From Sipunculus nudus (Eukaryota; Annelida; Sipuncula; Golfingiida; Sipunculidae), in the NCBI GenBank assembly GCA_026874595.1, contig CM049308.1, positions 93,735,624-93,799,623 of the forward strand: a DNA stretch of 64,000 nucleotides, in the 5' to 3' direction. Both the position numbers and the translations under genes were made by a program. A model generated the notes under the pieces. That model was not told the DNA's origin, ran no database searches, and saw only the letters and a program-made list of their open reading frames with translations. Shown in pieces: positions 11,779 to 24,258 of this stretch; the first letter of the stretch is position 1; every line of letters starts with the position of its first letter.

Positions 11779-12913
11779 AAGTGGCCCATGGGCCATGACG
11801 CTCAGCTTAGACTGACAAGAGGCTATGCACGTATTAATTACTGAGCGATGATCTGGTTAAGTATATTCGTTAAGGAACCTTGAACAATGAGTATTATTTA
11901 CCAGAGTGCTCAAAATCATACATAACTAAATTTTAAGTAGATCTAAATAAGAAGTTTTCACGTCCTACGATATGTGTCCGTATATGGGGTGCTCAAAGAG
12001 GTTTAAAGAATATTTAACAGGGATCTCCCTAGATCATTATTATATTAGATGTTGCTAGGTATAACTGTTCAACATGTGACCGTCTGAGTAATATCTACTA
12101 AAATCATGTTCTTTCGTATATCTTGCAGAATAAAGGTCACAGTGACCTTATTTCGGATGTCCAGGGATCTCCCCTTACATTAAGTAAGACATTTCTAGAT
12201 CCAAGGTTTAAGGTTTGTGCCCTGTCTGACTTTTTGGGTGCTAAAAATGAGGTTTTCCACTCGTACCCCACAGAATAAAGGTCATCATGGCCTAATCTCA
12301 GGTGTTGAAGGTGATTTGCCCAGGACCCCCTTGCATTTTAATTTAGAAGGTTCTACGCACAACCGTTATGATTTGTGCCTTCTGACCTTCACACTTTTAA
12401 AAACCATGTTTATACCTGTAGCTCACAAAATATAGGTCACAATCGCCTAATTTCAGGATTTAAAGGAGATTTGGATAAGGCTTACCTGGATGTTACGTCA
12501 ACAGAATCTGTGGCTAATTGATGCAGGTTGTGTCCGTCTGACGTTCGGGGTGCTCAAATCATGTTTTTGGCCCATAACTCTTAGAATAAAGGTCACAGTG
12601 ACCAATTTCATGTTTGCAAGGACTTATGTCCAGGACCTCCCTGAATGTTACTTTAGACGATTTTGGGCCTAAAGGATGCAATTTATGTCCCGCCTGTCTT
12701 GGTGGTCAAAATCATGAGTTCGGTTCTTCGCTTGCAGAATATAGGTCACTATGACCTAATTTCTGGTTTCCAAGGAGATTTGTAGTTAGACGTTTCTAGG
12801 CCAACGGTTAAGATTTGTGCCCTGTCAGCGAACGGACGGCCGGAAGGACGACGGACAAAGAGTGATCGCTGTAGCGCAGATGACTTACAGTCAGCTGAGC
12901 TGAAAAGAAGCAC
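11779..12913 (-). mobile_element. Non-autonomous element, CAGCTGAGCT-end family, with internal repeats of about 150 bp
   Basis: The left boundary reads CAAGTGGCCCATGGGCCATG and the right boundary ends GACTTACAGTCAGCTGAGCT. The same paired ends bound the elements at 18772-21030, about 43275-44541, about 48030-48752 and about 51993-56008. Inside are about five diverged tandem units of roughly 150 bp, each with a block like AATAAAGGTCACAGTGACC, then TTTCAGG, then GATTTG, then TTTGTGCCCTGTCTGAC. A GACGG-rich patch precedes the right end. No coding capacity. Confidence 0.7.
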
Positions 12914-13079
12914 CTTATAGTATCTGATCAAGTTGCTTGGTTTTGAACATAATGGTTATCACATGAACACTTTTTATAGACAACATGAAATATTACTATG
13001 CTTTCTCGTTAATAACTCCACTAACACCGCATTGTATGTTCTGATAGATAATTGACTAATCGCTATGAATCATGGATGC

Positions 13080-14165
13080 TTTAACTCCATATGTTTTCTA
13101 GACCATACAAAGGTTTTGATTCCCTGAATCAAGATAAACTGTTGGTTAAATTAAAACAATATTGGGTAAGTGGAAATTCACATAGCCGGTTTTATTATAA
13201 TTTTTATGACCGTACACAGTTGGTCTGATTCAATAACCATAACTCTGAATGGAGAAATGTTAATACTGGAGTACCACAATGCACGATACTTGGACCGATT
13301 CTGTTTTTATGATATCTTAACGATTTTTCCACTAATATACTAAAGGCTTGATTTATGCTGATGACATCACTCTCTCTGCTGGTTGAGCACAACATCAGCT
13401 GTAGAGTGCTGTAGACCAAGTAACCGAATGACTCCATAAAATAACACTAGTTGCTAACGCCCCAAAATAAGCTTCAATGCTAATAAGTTCCAAACAACGC
13501 AATACATCAGATACATGCCAAATCAGATTTGATGAACATTATCCCGAGCTGTGATGAATACTGTCACTTTGGCCTCGTAATTTATTCACATCTCACATGG
13601 AAACTTCATACGTCTGCAGTTTTTGAAAGTTATGTTACAAAATAGGTCTGTCATACAGACTTAGCAAATTTCTTCCACACCGGTTTCTGCTCACAGTTTA
13701 TTATGCGAACGTCCACCAACTATAGACTATGGCTTTACTGAATAGGGCAGCTGCCCAAGCACTTTCCATGCCGTACTCATCGTATCCAGTATCGATTTTC
13801 ACAAGGAGCTAAGACCAGTCACGAAGTGGCTCGGAGTTGATCCAGAGAATAGGCCATGATTGAAAATCGAGCAGCGATATTTTTACCTTTTGTCTGCCGT
13901 AATTTATAAATGCATAAATGGTTAAGCACCTTGGTATCTGTGTGAGAAAATCGCTGTGTATATTAATATTCTATTAGTTTAACTTTCTTCATATGTCACC
14001 TACGTTTGTTTTGTGATTTCTATTTTTTTTATCTCGTCATTTTAATCATAAATTGCTTGTGTTTTGTACCTGGGACAGAGCCGGCTTACAACAGAAGAAT
14101 ACTACAACAGAAGTGTTCTTCTGGTGCAGGCTATCCTGCAGAATGTTGTTATAAATAAATAAATT
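13080..14165 (+). mobile_element. 5'-truncated CR1/Jockey-like LINE fragment
   Basis: Plus-strand translation, with frameshifts and stops, shows reverse transcriptase motifs. KGFDSLNQDKLL near 13110 corresponds to the AFDxxxH region. NTGVPQCTILGPILF at about 13260-13305 is the VPQGSILGPLLF box. A damaged ADD region lies near 13355, and an HFGLVIYSHLTWKLH block near 13570 matches the LGxxxDxxLxW region. The element ends in an AT-rich tail with an ATAAATAAATAAA-type simple repeat (about 14150-14165), as CR1-like LINEs do. It is long dead. Confidence 0.85.
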
Positions 14166-14234
14166 AAGATATGGGACTCAGTACAGAAGCGTAATGCTGC
14201 CTACTGGTAAAAGAAACATAATATATTTATCTCA

Positions 14235-14415
14235 TGCGTACGACATACTATCTCGTAAGTACAACATATTATCTCGTACGTACGACATACTATCTCGTAC
14301 GTACAACATATTATCTCGTACGTACGACATACCATCTCAAACGTACGACATATTATCTCGTACGTAGGACATACTATCTCGTACGTATGACATATTATCT
14401 CGTACGTACGACATA
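14235..14415. repeat. 21-bp minisatellite with ACGTACG core
   Basis: About nine head-to-tail copies of a 21-bp unit containing ACGTACGACATACTATCTCG. Alternate units carry ATACTATCT and ATATTATCT, which suggests a 42-bp higher-order unit. Because 21 is a multiple of three, one frame stays open as a repeated RTTYYLV peptide, which is not evidence of coding. Confidence 0.9.
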
Positions 14416-14929
14416 ATAAATCTTACGGATTTGATTCATAGACTAGACAACATGCCAACAGATATATGTATAAGCAATATGTATATGTTAAATAATGTAT
14501 GTTTTCCCATTAACTATATATACAACATCTCCATCTCCTTGCAAACTGCTGGGCCACCGTTGAAACCAACACACACACTCACATGTATCTTTTTTTTGTA
14601 TATATTTAAATGCTATTCGATTCACATTTTTTTGTGTGTCCAGGTTTCTGTAATATTTCAAGCAAGCGAAATATACATCAAATCGTTGTCTGACAGTCAT
14701 ATACAGAACTCTCATTTTAAGACAGGTGATTAAATAATGTTAGCAGTATATGATGTTATAATAGTGAGCCTGTCATAATGTTAATAAGAAACAAATCTTG
14801 CCTTTGCCAAACTGAAACTACCTTTTGGGGAAAGAAGGGTTGGGACAAGAGGTAAAGCTCCCAAATAGCCTGATTTTAAGTAATTGAGAATGGATATTTA
14901 TGTACGCTTTTAACTATAAGCCTACTTCT

Positions 14930-15245
14930 TTTTGGTAAGCGCTGTTTGTTATGACCGAGTATCCTGAATTGCAACACCAGAGGGGAGCACTGCATTTTTG
15001 TCCAATCAGATGAAACCTTGTGCTGGAAGGCACGGCCAAGCGAGGAATACACGGAGCCAATCATGTTCATTTCGTTTTGAGTGACAGCTCATCGCCCCGG
15101 TAACCGTATGAACAGGCCACAGGCTCAGAGAGAATTGCCGCAGACGTGGTTTACTTACGGCCTTTGGCACATAGGATGCCCGGTCGGTGAGCTGTAATTC
15201 AAACGAAACGTAACAACAAAGGCTGAGTGCACACCTCGCTGGCTG
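14930..15245 (+). repeat. Dispersed repeat, copy 1 (inverted copy at 60285-60575)
   Basis: The sequence from TATGACCGAGTATCCTGAAT through CAGATGAAACCTTGTGCTGG, CATCGCCCCGGTAACCG and AATTCAAACGAAACGTAAC to the GTGCACACC block recurs as its reverse complement at 60285-60575. This copy has an extra segment near 15140-15180. It has no coding capacity and looks like a non-autonomous mobile element. Confidence 0.8.
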
Positions 15246-17570
15246 GTTTCAGTTCTGCAGAAACCAGATACATGGCTACGCTAACACAGTCATACTGTCA
15301 GAATCGAATCGGTCGATATTGCGAGAATGCAGAGGGAGCAATTAAAATTCGAACGTAAACTTGTCTTCAAACGGCGCTTTAAACCCAGCTATGGGCGGAG
15401 CCAGGATGCCTGTCGCGTGTTTGTTTATTGGCATCTGGTTGGCTGCTTGTCACAGCATACGCACGTTTTGTTCAGCGGACAACGAACCGCCATCTGGTGT
15501 TTAAATAAATCATAAACGGTCAAAGCTGGCAGCGTGAAAATCAGTTGCTTCTTTAAAAGCGTGAGATTTCCGCTGCCTCGGGAGCGTAATATATGTGGTG
15601 CAGGTTTCTAATATTCTAAACTGATCTTTCAAAGAACTAGATTTATACATAACGCTTCGTATAGTCGATCTTTTAAACTATTTAATGCATATACAGCCAT
15701 TGATATGATTGGTGGGTAGCTGAACAGACAACAGTCCATTTAATGGGGTACGTATAATTTTTATTTTGAACTAACGTATAAAAAAATAGATTAAAAACGA
15801 TCACTCATGGACGTGCGATTAATCTGTGACAGAAGAATACGAAATTCTAAAATAAGTCTTAACCTTATATGTCAAGCTGAAGTGGTGGTAAAATGGGGGG
15901 GCCTTTTTTCTTTTCAGCGGTGTTCCGACGGTTTGCAAGGTGAAGATGTTGTGTAGTTAGGGTACGAATACGCATTATTTAACATATATATATATATTGC
16001 TTAAACATATATCAGTTGGCCTGTTGTGTATTCTGTGAATCAGATGCATAAGATTACCAAGTGAAAGCAATACGCTTCCGTAACTCAGAGTCTGTCATCA
16101 TAACGTATTTCTAACAGTGTCAGTATCTCTAATATGTGAGGGTATGTATAAATACCCCTTGGGAACGTATGAAACCCGGTAAATTATATAATAAGGAAGA
16201 AGTGGAGGTGAACTAAAGTAAAATAATACACATTTAACTGCAATACAGAAAATGGTATTGAGCATTAAAGTTATATGAATTAATCCATCAACAAATAACA
16301 GTGCTTACAGGAAAAAAGTGTCTAGGTTAAAGTAGATCAAAATTTAAAGTATTGATTTTACAAACTGCTGATCTAATTTCTAATATACTCTTATAGATTT
16401 AACATGTTAAGGGAGTACATATGATTCCTGCTGGTCTTAGGACATCATATTTTGGTCCATAACATTTACAAAGTACGAAGTATATTCCTCTCATTTCTAG
16501 GCGACAAAATGGGTGTAAAAGTTAACCTTAGTTAAGTGCAAAGGGAAGAATAGCATTAAAGGTGACGATTGAAAAAACCCTGCAAGTTCACAAGGCATCG
16601 GCCCAGTAGAGTAAAACCGTCTATTCTTTCAAGAGGAAAACTTTAAAAGAAAATAGAAAAATTGATGATAAACTTTTAACCTATTTCATTTTTGACAGTA
16701 GATTCTATATATTTCCTTTTCATTATTGATATTAATGTTCCTGATATCAATTTGTGTATAAATGTTAAGGCATACTGCCAAAATTTGCCGGGCACTTTCC
16801 TATTAAGAAAAACAAAGCTCTTAAGCTGTGACCCTGGTACACAGATGCAGTTACACTGCTCTGTATCACAGCTCACGTAAAATTGAAGGCAGAATAAGCA
16901 AGTTAGATATCCATAATCCTAGAAATATAAGAGAAACAACAAGCAGAATGAAGACTTAAATTGTACAATATTTGATTCTGTGATTTTTCTTCTTAAAATG
17001 AAGTCATCTCTGATAGATATATGTTAACATGCATGTACGTCTCATTAATGTCAAATTAAGCTTACAACTCTCAAAGGTTCATGCAACTGTATCAAGTATT
17101 TTGTGATATCTGCTTTTGCATTCCATAAAAACAGGTAACACTCAAAACTAAAACCCGATGATAAAATGTAAATGGAGGTTTAACACATGATGTAACTGCT
17201 AAAGAAAAATAAGAACTTTGCACTGGTAAACAGTATTATAGCGAAAATGATTTCAGGGAATGTTTTATATATAAAACATATAGTCATTACATCTAGAAAA
17301 ACGGATAGACAGACCGGCCTAGGGGTCCTGTAACACCCCATCATAGAAAAGCCCCTTCCCAAGAGTAATTATGGCAATTTTTACTCAGAAAGGACAAAAG
17401 GAGTGGAAATTACGGCCATTGAGAAGCCCTGTTTCTCGTCCATTGGAAAGTAACGCCTTTGAAATATACCATTATGCATTACGGATATTTCAAACATGGC
17501 ATATTTGGATTCTCCATACCTCATAATCTTCTAATTGATATAACAGATCATTGAAATCTCATCACTTTTT
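15246..17570. other. Non-coding stretch, no recognised gene
   Basis: Nothing recognisable as coding. Contains a short (TA)n near 15984-15999 and AT-rich DNA. A CpG-containing patch at 15330-15540 stands out slightly in base composition, but no gene is visible in it. Confidence 0.55.
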
Positions 17571-18269
17571 AGCCCTCAGCCCTTAGGCTGATGGGCTATT
17601 GTCGTCACCCAAGCTGTCCGTCCGTCCGGCGTCCGTTAACTTTTACCTTGTGAGCGGGATATCTTGAAAAGGATTCACCGTCAGAATTTTATTTTTTCGG
17701 TGAAGATGTATATTGACAAAATCTCGGTCCAGTTCGAAGATGGGTGACCTTGACCTATTTTTCTACGTTTTAGAGCTGATTATAGAAAAAAAAACATTTA
17801 GAAGCTTATTTCTCAGGAACCATTGGGTGGATTTTCACAATACTTACTATGATCATAGGGACTGATGGTCTGTAACTGCTGCACAAGTTTGGGGGCGCCA
17901 CCTGCAATTTCTGATTTTTAATGAATTTTTCTTGGATTTTTCAATTTTGGCCGTGTGAGCAGGATATCTCTAAAAGGATTCACAATAGGAATTTTATTTC
18001 TTTGGTAAAGATGCATATCAACAAAATCTCGGTCAAGTTCAAAGATGGGTGACCTTGACCTGCTTTTCAAGGTCACAGAGCTTATAATAGAATAAAACTT
18101 AGAAGCTTATTTTCAGGACGCATTTGATGGATTGTTATGAGTCATGGTACATACCTCTCCTTTTTAAATTTATAACTGAGACATGTACAGATATACATCC
18201 ATGTGAGAACAGATATTTAGTACTTCTCACTGTTACCACCTCTAAACACTGTTCTTTTAGCTGAGGGCT
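17571..18269 (+). mobile_element. Non-autonomous DNA-transposon-like element with AGCCCTCAGC inverted ends
   Basis: Starts AGCCCTCAGC (17571-17580) and ends GCTGAGGGCT (18260-18269), exact 10-bp inverted termini. Inside, two tandem half-units each carry CTCGGTC..GTTC.AAGATGGGTGACCTTGACC (near 17725-17756 and 18030-18060), and a GTCCGTCCGTCC patch lies near the left end. The same element lies reversed at about 51570-51990 plus 56009-56200, where another element interrupts it. About 700 bp, no ORF. Confidence 0.75.
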
Positions 18270-18327
18270 TTTGTCAGCTTCTGCTGATATTCTAGTTGTA
18301 AATGTTACATCAGACTGCTTCTGAGCA

Positions 18328-18357
<30 letters not shown>
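18328..18357. repeat. Poly-G tract (30 bases)
   Basis: Uninterrupted run of about 30 G, a likely quadruplex former and an error-prone site in assembly. Confidence 0.9.
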
Positions 18358-18359
<2 letters not shown>

Positions 18360-18771
18360 GGCGGCCATCTGAAAAAACGGCGGACATATTGAATTTTTTT
18401 CTGGCCAACTTTTTTCTTGTAAAGGGGTCTTAAACGAGCAAACATGCATACTTTGGTGCTTGTATCACCAAATGAAGTATTCTAGCCATATTTTCACTTA
18501 TCTGATATAGCTCACATGACGTCCAGTCAACTGAGCCAAAACCGAAATATACAAAAATAATTTATAATGTATACCAAGCAGACCTGCATGTCTTACTGTC
18601 GTGTCCATGCGGGAACGGATTATCAATTCCTTCTACAAATCAATCGCTTGATATACTAAAAGGAATGGAGTGCTGATCGGCAAAGATAGGTCGCATTCCG
18701 TGTTTGATCTGCTAAGTTATAAAAAACATAAAAGTATATCAAACAGATTTTTATACTGCAATTGTTTTAGC

Positions 18772-21030
18772 TCAGCTGACCATAAGTCTTATGAGCTATA
18801 GTCGTGATCCATTGTCCATCCGTCGTGCCGTCCGTCCGTCTTTCCGTCCTGCCGTCCGTCCCTAAGACAGGCACGTTTCGACACCGTTTGACCTACGAAT
18901 CCGAAATTCGGAATACAGTTGAATGTCCCTTTCTTCTCCTTTCTTCTCCTGCCAAACCCGAAAATGGGTGTCTATGACTTCGTACCATTGATAAATTAAG
19001 GAAAAACTTCAATTTTTTTACTGAAAACTTATTTTCACATTTTAGGACTGCCAAATGTCAAAACCACTCCTCTGTATTTCTTTGTATTTACCATAAATAT
19101 TCCCCTATATGGTTCCTATGTACATATACCAGAAAGTAGGTCAGTATTACTTTATTTGTAAAAGTTATGGGCCCAAACTTAATGCATTTTGTAAAATATG
19201 AGGAAAGACATGTAATCACTCTCCACAATTAATATAAAAGCAAGTGGCTTGTTTTCAGGGATATCACTTTTATTAATCAAAATATAATTTTACACCCAAA
19301 TATAGATCAGAATCTTGTAATTTTTTTAAGATAATAGCATAAATATAAAATTGGAAGCTTAAATTTTGCCAAATTTTGACCATGGCACGTTTTTATCCTG
19401 TAAGTACATTTGATTATATTGTTTACATTAGATACACATATGAACGTAATCTGTTAAGCTTTGAAATTTGAAAATTATTGGTTTATACTAACAACTGAAA
19501 GAAATATTAATGGAATTTTAAAATTAATGAGTAACAGGGAATTACCTTGCAATTACTGATCTTTAATAGATCTTCCATGGATGGTCGAAAATGTATTCCA
19601 AATGACACCATGCAGTCACCATTGCGATTTTTTTCTTCAATTATTAAAATGAAAAATAAGTAATTAAATAAAATTGTTTACTATTAGGAATTATATGAAG
19701 CAAATTACAGGATGGAGTTGATTATATTTAATTAATCTTAATTTCCAGGTCTTTTCCAGGTGTTGAATTTGTTGATTAATATATTTTTCACTTTATTTAA
19801 AAATAAATTGAAACATGTAAACAGTAAAAATATTTCTCAGAGAAGCGCTCATAAAAGATGTCAATATGTTTGACTAATGACATTTACACTCATGGCTGTA
19901 TCAGCTGTTGCATGATACCAGGTTAATAATCAAAATTTATAGTACTGATCCCTTCATTTCATTTAATAAAATTAATCACGCCCAACTCCAATTTACTCCT
20001 TTTATTATATATTGGACGTTTGATCTTTGGGTTATTATAACACATGTATTAGTTTCATAGCTGAGATTACTTTCCTTTTTTCTGATAAATCTTTTAAAAC
20101 AAAATAAAAATATTCAAATGTGATAAAAAAAATCAGTTCTTAGACAAGTTCTCATAATGATGTCTATAATGATAATAATTGTCATAAGTGTCTTGCTATG
20201 TTTTGTGTATAGATAGTGATGTGACAGTATTCAAAGGTGAATTTAATAGTTTTCATTATAAATTAAAGCCATAAAACCAGGTATTTATGATTGTAATTTA
20301 AATTTGTGAAATTTGTATATCCTGGATTCTCAACAGTTTCGTTTGACTGAAACTGTATAAATATGAGACATTGAGTGAATACTTAATAGTTTTATTTGAA
20401 TATGAATATAGATATTCAAAAGTTCCATCATGAAAATTAATACAAATACTAATACAGGTAAAAATAAAGTATTTGAATAACAAGTGCAAATACTTTCAAA
20501 ATGTTTCATAAATGCATTAATTTATTATTTATATTATTTTTTAAAAATTTCAGATGATACTATTAGTATTTTTAAAAGAAAATGATATTTGGCCCAATAA
20601 TTGCAATTAATTTTTAATAAATAGTTAAACTCTCAAATCATTTGTGCTAGTGCTACCCTTAGGTATAGGTAACCTGTAATTATTGAATAAGTTAACTCTT
20701 TGTAAAAAAAAAGCATGATAATTAGCATGACTAATAGTGAATTTTTTATTTCAAATACTTCTGCTGCATTGTTGATAAAGTTACTATTCAAGGTCAAAAT
20801 CTGTCTAACAATAGCATCCCTTTTCCTAATTTTAATCATATAAATGACATTAGCCCTCTCCCATCTCCAAGGATTTTATCAAAATCTTTACATAACTTGA
20901 GTGAACTCCATCATCCTCATAAATCAGCTTATATTACCACACAAAACCAACATTTATCTACCTTCTTCCAAATTAAATTTTATGATCATAAATAACAGCT
21001 GAGCGCCGTGACCCATGGGTCCCTCGTTTC
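18772..21030 (+). mobile_element. Non-autonomous element, CAGCTGAGCT-end family (2.26 kb)
   Basis: Begins TTTTAGCTCAGCTGACCATA and a Tyr-less GTCCGTCC-rich patch follows. Ends CAGCTGAGCGCCGTGACCCA then TGGGTCCCTCG (about 21000-21030), so GCTCAGCTG is inverted at the two ends. The interior is AT-rich with no long ORF. Blocks such as GTACTGATCCCTTCATTTCA and CCATGGATGGTCGAAAATGT recur reversed in the copy at 51993-56008. Confidence 0.75.
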
Positions 21031-21621
21031 ACAAAACTTAACAGGTACTTAACCTTTAGGCGAATCCTATGTCTCACATTCCGTGTAAAAAAAAATTTCA
21101 GCATAGTTTTTCAGTTGGATATGTGTGGGGTAATTATACAATAATTTTCTAATAAACACAGGTCTTTATATGTAATCAAATATAATTACTTTGGTTATTT
21201 TCACTGAATGTGTGTACACTCTCCAGGACAAATGTGTATGATAATTACTTTTCATAGGTGCAATGATAAAAAGTCTTCCGTCATGAAAAAATTCACAATA
21301 TACTTATAAGCTCGCAAAAGAATAATGCACAATATTGGTATAGCTACGCCACTTATACGTCTTCAAATGATATAGCAATGGTATCACTTAAATCTCTTTT
21401 ATAATGCGTCAGTCCCACCTGGAGTAAGTCACTCATATAAAAGAAATGAAAGGTTAAGACCGTGAAAAACAATGGAAAAAGTATGGTGTTCTTATCCGGC
21501 ATGTGCCCTTCCTCAAATCTGGGCCTGTAAGTCACCTGTCTATTTGCTCCTAACTAGTCATGCTCCTACCTCCCTTTCACTCTGACACGGCTAGAATCCA
21601 TACTAACCAGGCGCTGTCACT
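21031..21621. other. Non-coding stretch left of the tandem duplication
   Basis: AT-rich and without recognised features, apart from the 5' part of the open frame described at 21558-21911. Confidence 0.5.
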
Positions 21622-21911
21622 CAGAACTATTCTTTTGGCTATGGAGATGTCCTTGTCTATCACGTATCCCAGGACCAGGGAAGCTTGATTATTTCGGGAA
21701 GTTTACTTCGATCGTCATCAAGACAGTCAACGCCCGACAAACTTTAATACCAAATTACATGCGGCAGTACCTGGATACGGGGGTCGAGAAGATTGGCCCG
21801 CTGTGTTCCCAGGCCGAGACGTTTGCACGGTCTATTTCGGACGTTTCGCATCACCTGCCGAACTGGATTCGTGTGAAACATCTTGATGTCCGCTCGAAAT
21901 TTTATGCGTGA
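21558..21911 (+). other. Unidentified GC-richer open frame (118 codons, no clear start)
   Basis: Opened by a stop at 21555-21557 and closed by TGA at 21909-21911. The C-terminal two thirds (from PGKLDYFGKF, then NARQTLIPNYMRQYLDTG, ending HHLPNWIRVKHL...SKFYA) are richer in GC than the surroundings and have a protein-like composition. A possible splice acceptor (TATCCCAG) precedes GACCAGGG near 21675. I do not recognise the family. All but the first 64 bases recur in the second duplicate (24259-24548), so it may be an exon, a degraded transposon ORF or chance. Confidence 0.25.
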
Positions 21912-23526
21912 ATTCATGCAGCCAGCAATGTCGAATCTAACTATTTAGGATATGTACTTTACCGCCTCATTTACACATTCATTCCGAAAGTGAAGTACCA
22001 ACATACGTCACAAATTTTTTTTTTCGTCATTTTAATCTTTATTTTTACTTGTTTTGCGTTACAATCACTCAGTTGGCGAGTTCACCTTGTAAAAAATAAA
22101 GTTTGGTCAGATCTGTTTCAGTTTGGACATAAAATTATGCATGAAAATATTGGCACTTACTCCCATCGACTCCTGTTTCTAGACAAGGTCATTATGACGT
22201 ATGAGGGAATTACCATCTAATGGATGTTTTAAGTAATTTGCATAGATCCCCCTGTTTAGGTTGTTTCATTGCATAAGATTCGCGTTTTGGTGGAATGACG
22301 AATCAGAGAAGAAACTCTCCCCAACAGGTATTCGGACTCCATTCCTATAAATAGCACGGATTTAACCATGCAGTTCAAGCAAATGGCGTCAACTGCGGAG
22401 AATTGCGGAGAAAAGGGGTTAATAATTTTATAAATATTGCTGGTAAGTTGTTGTGTATAATTTCAATATGGCTATAGAATTTCATTGGTACTGGAGTTCA
22501 ACTTCCTGATTTATGACTAGAATAAATTTGCAAAATTTACATATTGAAATTTGTTATACCCAGTGCCGGGTACAGATTATTGGGTACAGGTGTGATGGCC
22601 ATTTGCTCCGGGGTGATTAGGTACATCCTTGGCACGCATTAAAAACAAAATAAGCCTTGGGCAATTTTTTGCTAATTAGCATAAACAAAATGGCCGCCAA
22701 AGCAAACGAAACTAACAATAATGCTATAATTAACCAAACATTAGACATATCAACCAATACATGGATTCCAGGGTATTATGACCCAGAGAAATCATGTCTG
22801 GTATTATTATATCCGTAATGACCAACGTAATTTTCAACCTACCCATCCGTTCAGCGTCCTTTGAGCGTGACGTATTAAAAGCACTTATGATAAAAGAATA
22901 TGTAATTTATTTGTACTGTGCATTATGAAGGTTGTAGATACGAACGGACAAAGTTGTAATAATTTTTCTCTCAAAATATTTATATATGATTATAGTGGGG
23001 TCAAAAAGCATTACATACAGCTGGGTCATACTTGAAATCCCCCTTTCTTTGCTCATTCCAAGTGTCAGAAATTGAGAAATTGATACAATTGCCATCATTT
23101 GACAGTCATAGAGAAACAGGTAGAAATATTTTTTTTAAATGCAGGTGATGGCCGTGGTGCTTGGAGGAAACAACAGCTGGAAATGACATCGCTGCTGGTA
23201 TTTGACAGTCTCATAAATAGAGTAAAAAAACACGTAAATTTAGAAGAAAAAAATTCAGGTTACGCAATGAGTCCAAAGCAACAGATGAAACTGTACATGA
23301 TCTGTATGCAAAGCACGATTCATGGCAGTTCACCCGTTAATCATTGGAGCTTTTGTATCTTTTTTTATTATTATTTAAGCCAAACAACTCGGAGAATATA
23401 CATCATAGTGATGTATACATCATTTCAGGTGTGCAAGGAGATTTTATAAGAACCTCCTGGGATATTACGTGGGAAGAGTCTAGTTCCAACGGCTGCGATT
23501 TGCGATCAGCTAGTGACAATGAACTG

Positions 23527-23710
23527 AAGCAGAACTTCTTTGTAAGAACAGAATTTGTAAATGAGAGACTCCAGCCGCGACCAGCGAATATGTTCATTGT
23601 TACTATGTTACTATATAACGGTCACATCCTATTAGCATCAATAACTAGACGGACGCCATGCATGTTATGGAAGAGCACCGCAGGAAACCTCAGAGCACAC
23701 AATATCCCGT
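23527..23710 (-). pseudogene. GPCR pseudogene, third copy, 3' part
   Basis: Matches the intact GPCR over about 3752-3976, covering roughly the second extracellular loop back through TM4, the region of the DRY motif and the start of TM3, with substitutions and deletions. It ends abruptly at the AATATCCCGT (23701-23710) that also begins the other half at 27447. Parental TM5-TM7 sequence was not found to the left. Confidence 0.85.
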
Positions 23711-24015
23711 GACTAGCCAAGTCAATGAAATGGCTCTGACAGAGATATCAAACGGGTCCTACTGTGCCGCACTTAGTGCCGGTACTGCAACCAGGCGGCA
23801 AATTACATAACTAATTACTACTCTCTGACCCTCTTATTTCATCGACTGGTAAACTTGGGTCGTTGCGGACAGTCAGCGCCACACATCCCCGCCTCGCTGA
23901 ACTAAGGTCTTTCCTAGTGACGTAAGGAGTAATTATAACGGTCTTTCCAAGAATTTTTTTTTTCAAAAACCAACATGGTTAATTCAGTAACCGCCTATTG
24001 TGGGCTTCCAGCTTG

Positions 24016-24080
<65 letters not shown>

Positions 24081-24258
24081 TAAATGTTTAGGTCCTCGGC
24101 TATATGAGTACGGGCAAGATTTTTAATACTAAATGTAACCATCAGCCTCGGTGAGTCAGTGTGTCACTGTACTGTTTATCAGACCATTGCTTAACGCAGC
24201 AGGCCGGTTTTAAAATGTGTCTCCAGCTCAGCCAATCAACGTGAGATATTCTGGTCCA
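23711..24258 (+). mobile_element. Inserted element, left part (in duplicate copy 1), with central (TA)n
   Basis: Begins GACTAGCCAAGTCAATGAAA immediately after the GPCR pseudogene half. It includes (TA)n at 24017-24076 and a GAGTCAGTGTGTCACTGTAC block near 24150. The same element occurs reversed at about 46840-47795. Copy 2 plus its continuation (26348-27446) gives the uninterrupted version. Confidence 0.75.

Larger units (their letters stand above)
21622..24258 (+). repeat. Tandem segmental duplication, copy 1 (2637 bp)
   Basis: Copy 1 starts at CAGAACTATTC (21622) and the same sequence restarts at 24259. Apart from one substitution near 22046 (ACTTG versus AATTG), a poly-T one base longer, and a (TA)n eight bases longer (24017-24076 versus 26653-26704), the copies appear identical by eye. 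Copy 2's right breakpoint is at about 26888, with the dinucleotide CA shared at the junctions. The unit holds part of GPCR pseudogene 3 and the left part of the inserted element. Open frames at 21990-22220 and 23099-23449 (and their duplicates) resemble no known protein. Confidence 0.95.

Noticed and set aside
14234-14416. Repetitive RTTYYLV protein
   Set aside because: An open frame forced by a 21-bp minisatellite; no start context or flanking coding sequence.
21990-23449. Open frames of 76 and 116 codons in the duplicated unit as genes
   Set aside because: Exact repetition in the duplicate reflects recent copying, not selection; composition is AT-driven and no known domain is visible.
23711-24010. 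Terminal inverted repeats for the insertion in GPCR pseudogene 3
   Set aside because: Comparing GACTAGCC at the left with the reverse complement of the right end gave no convincing match, so the element class is left open.
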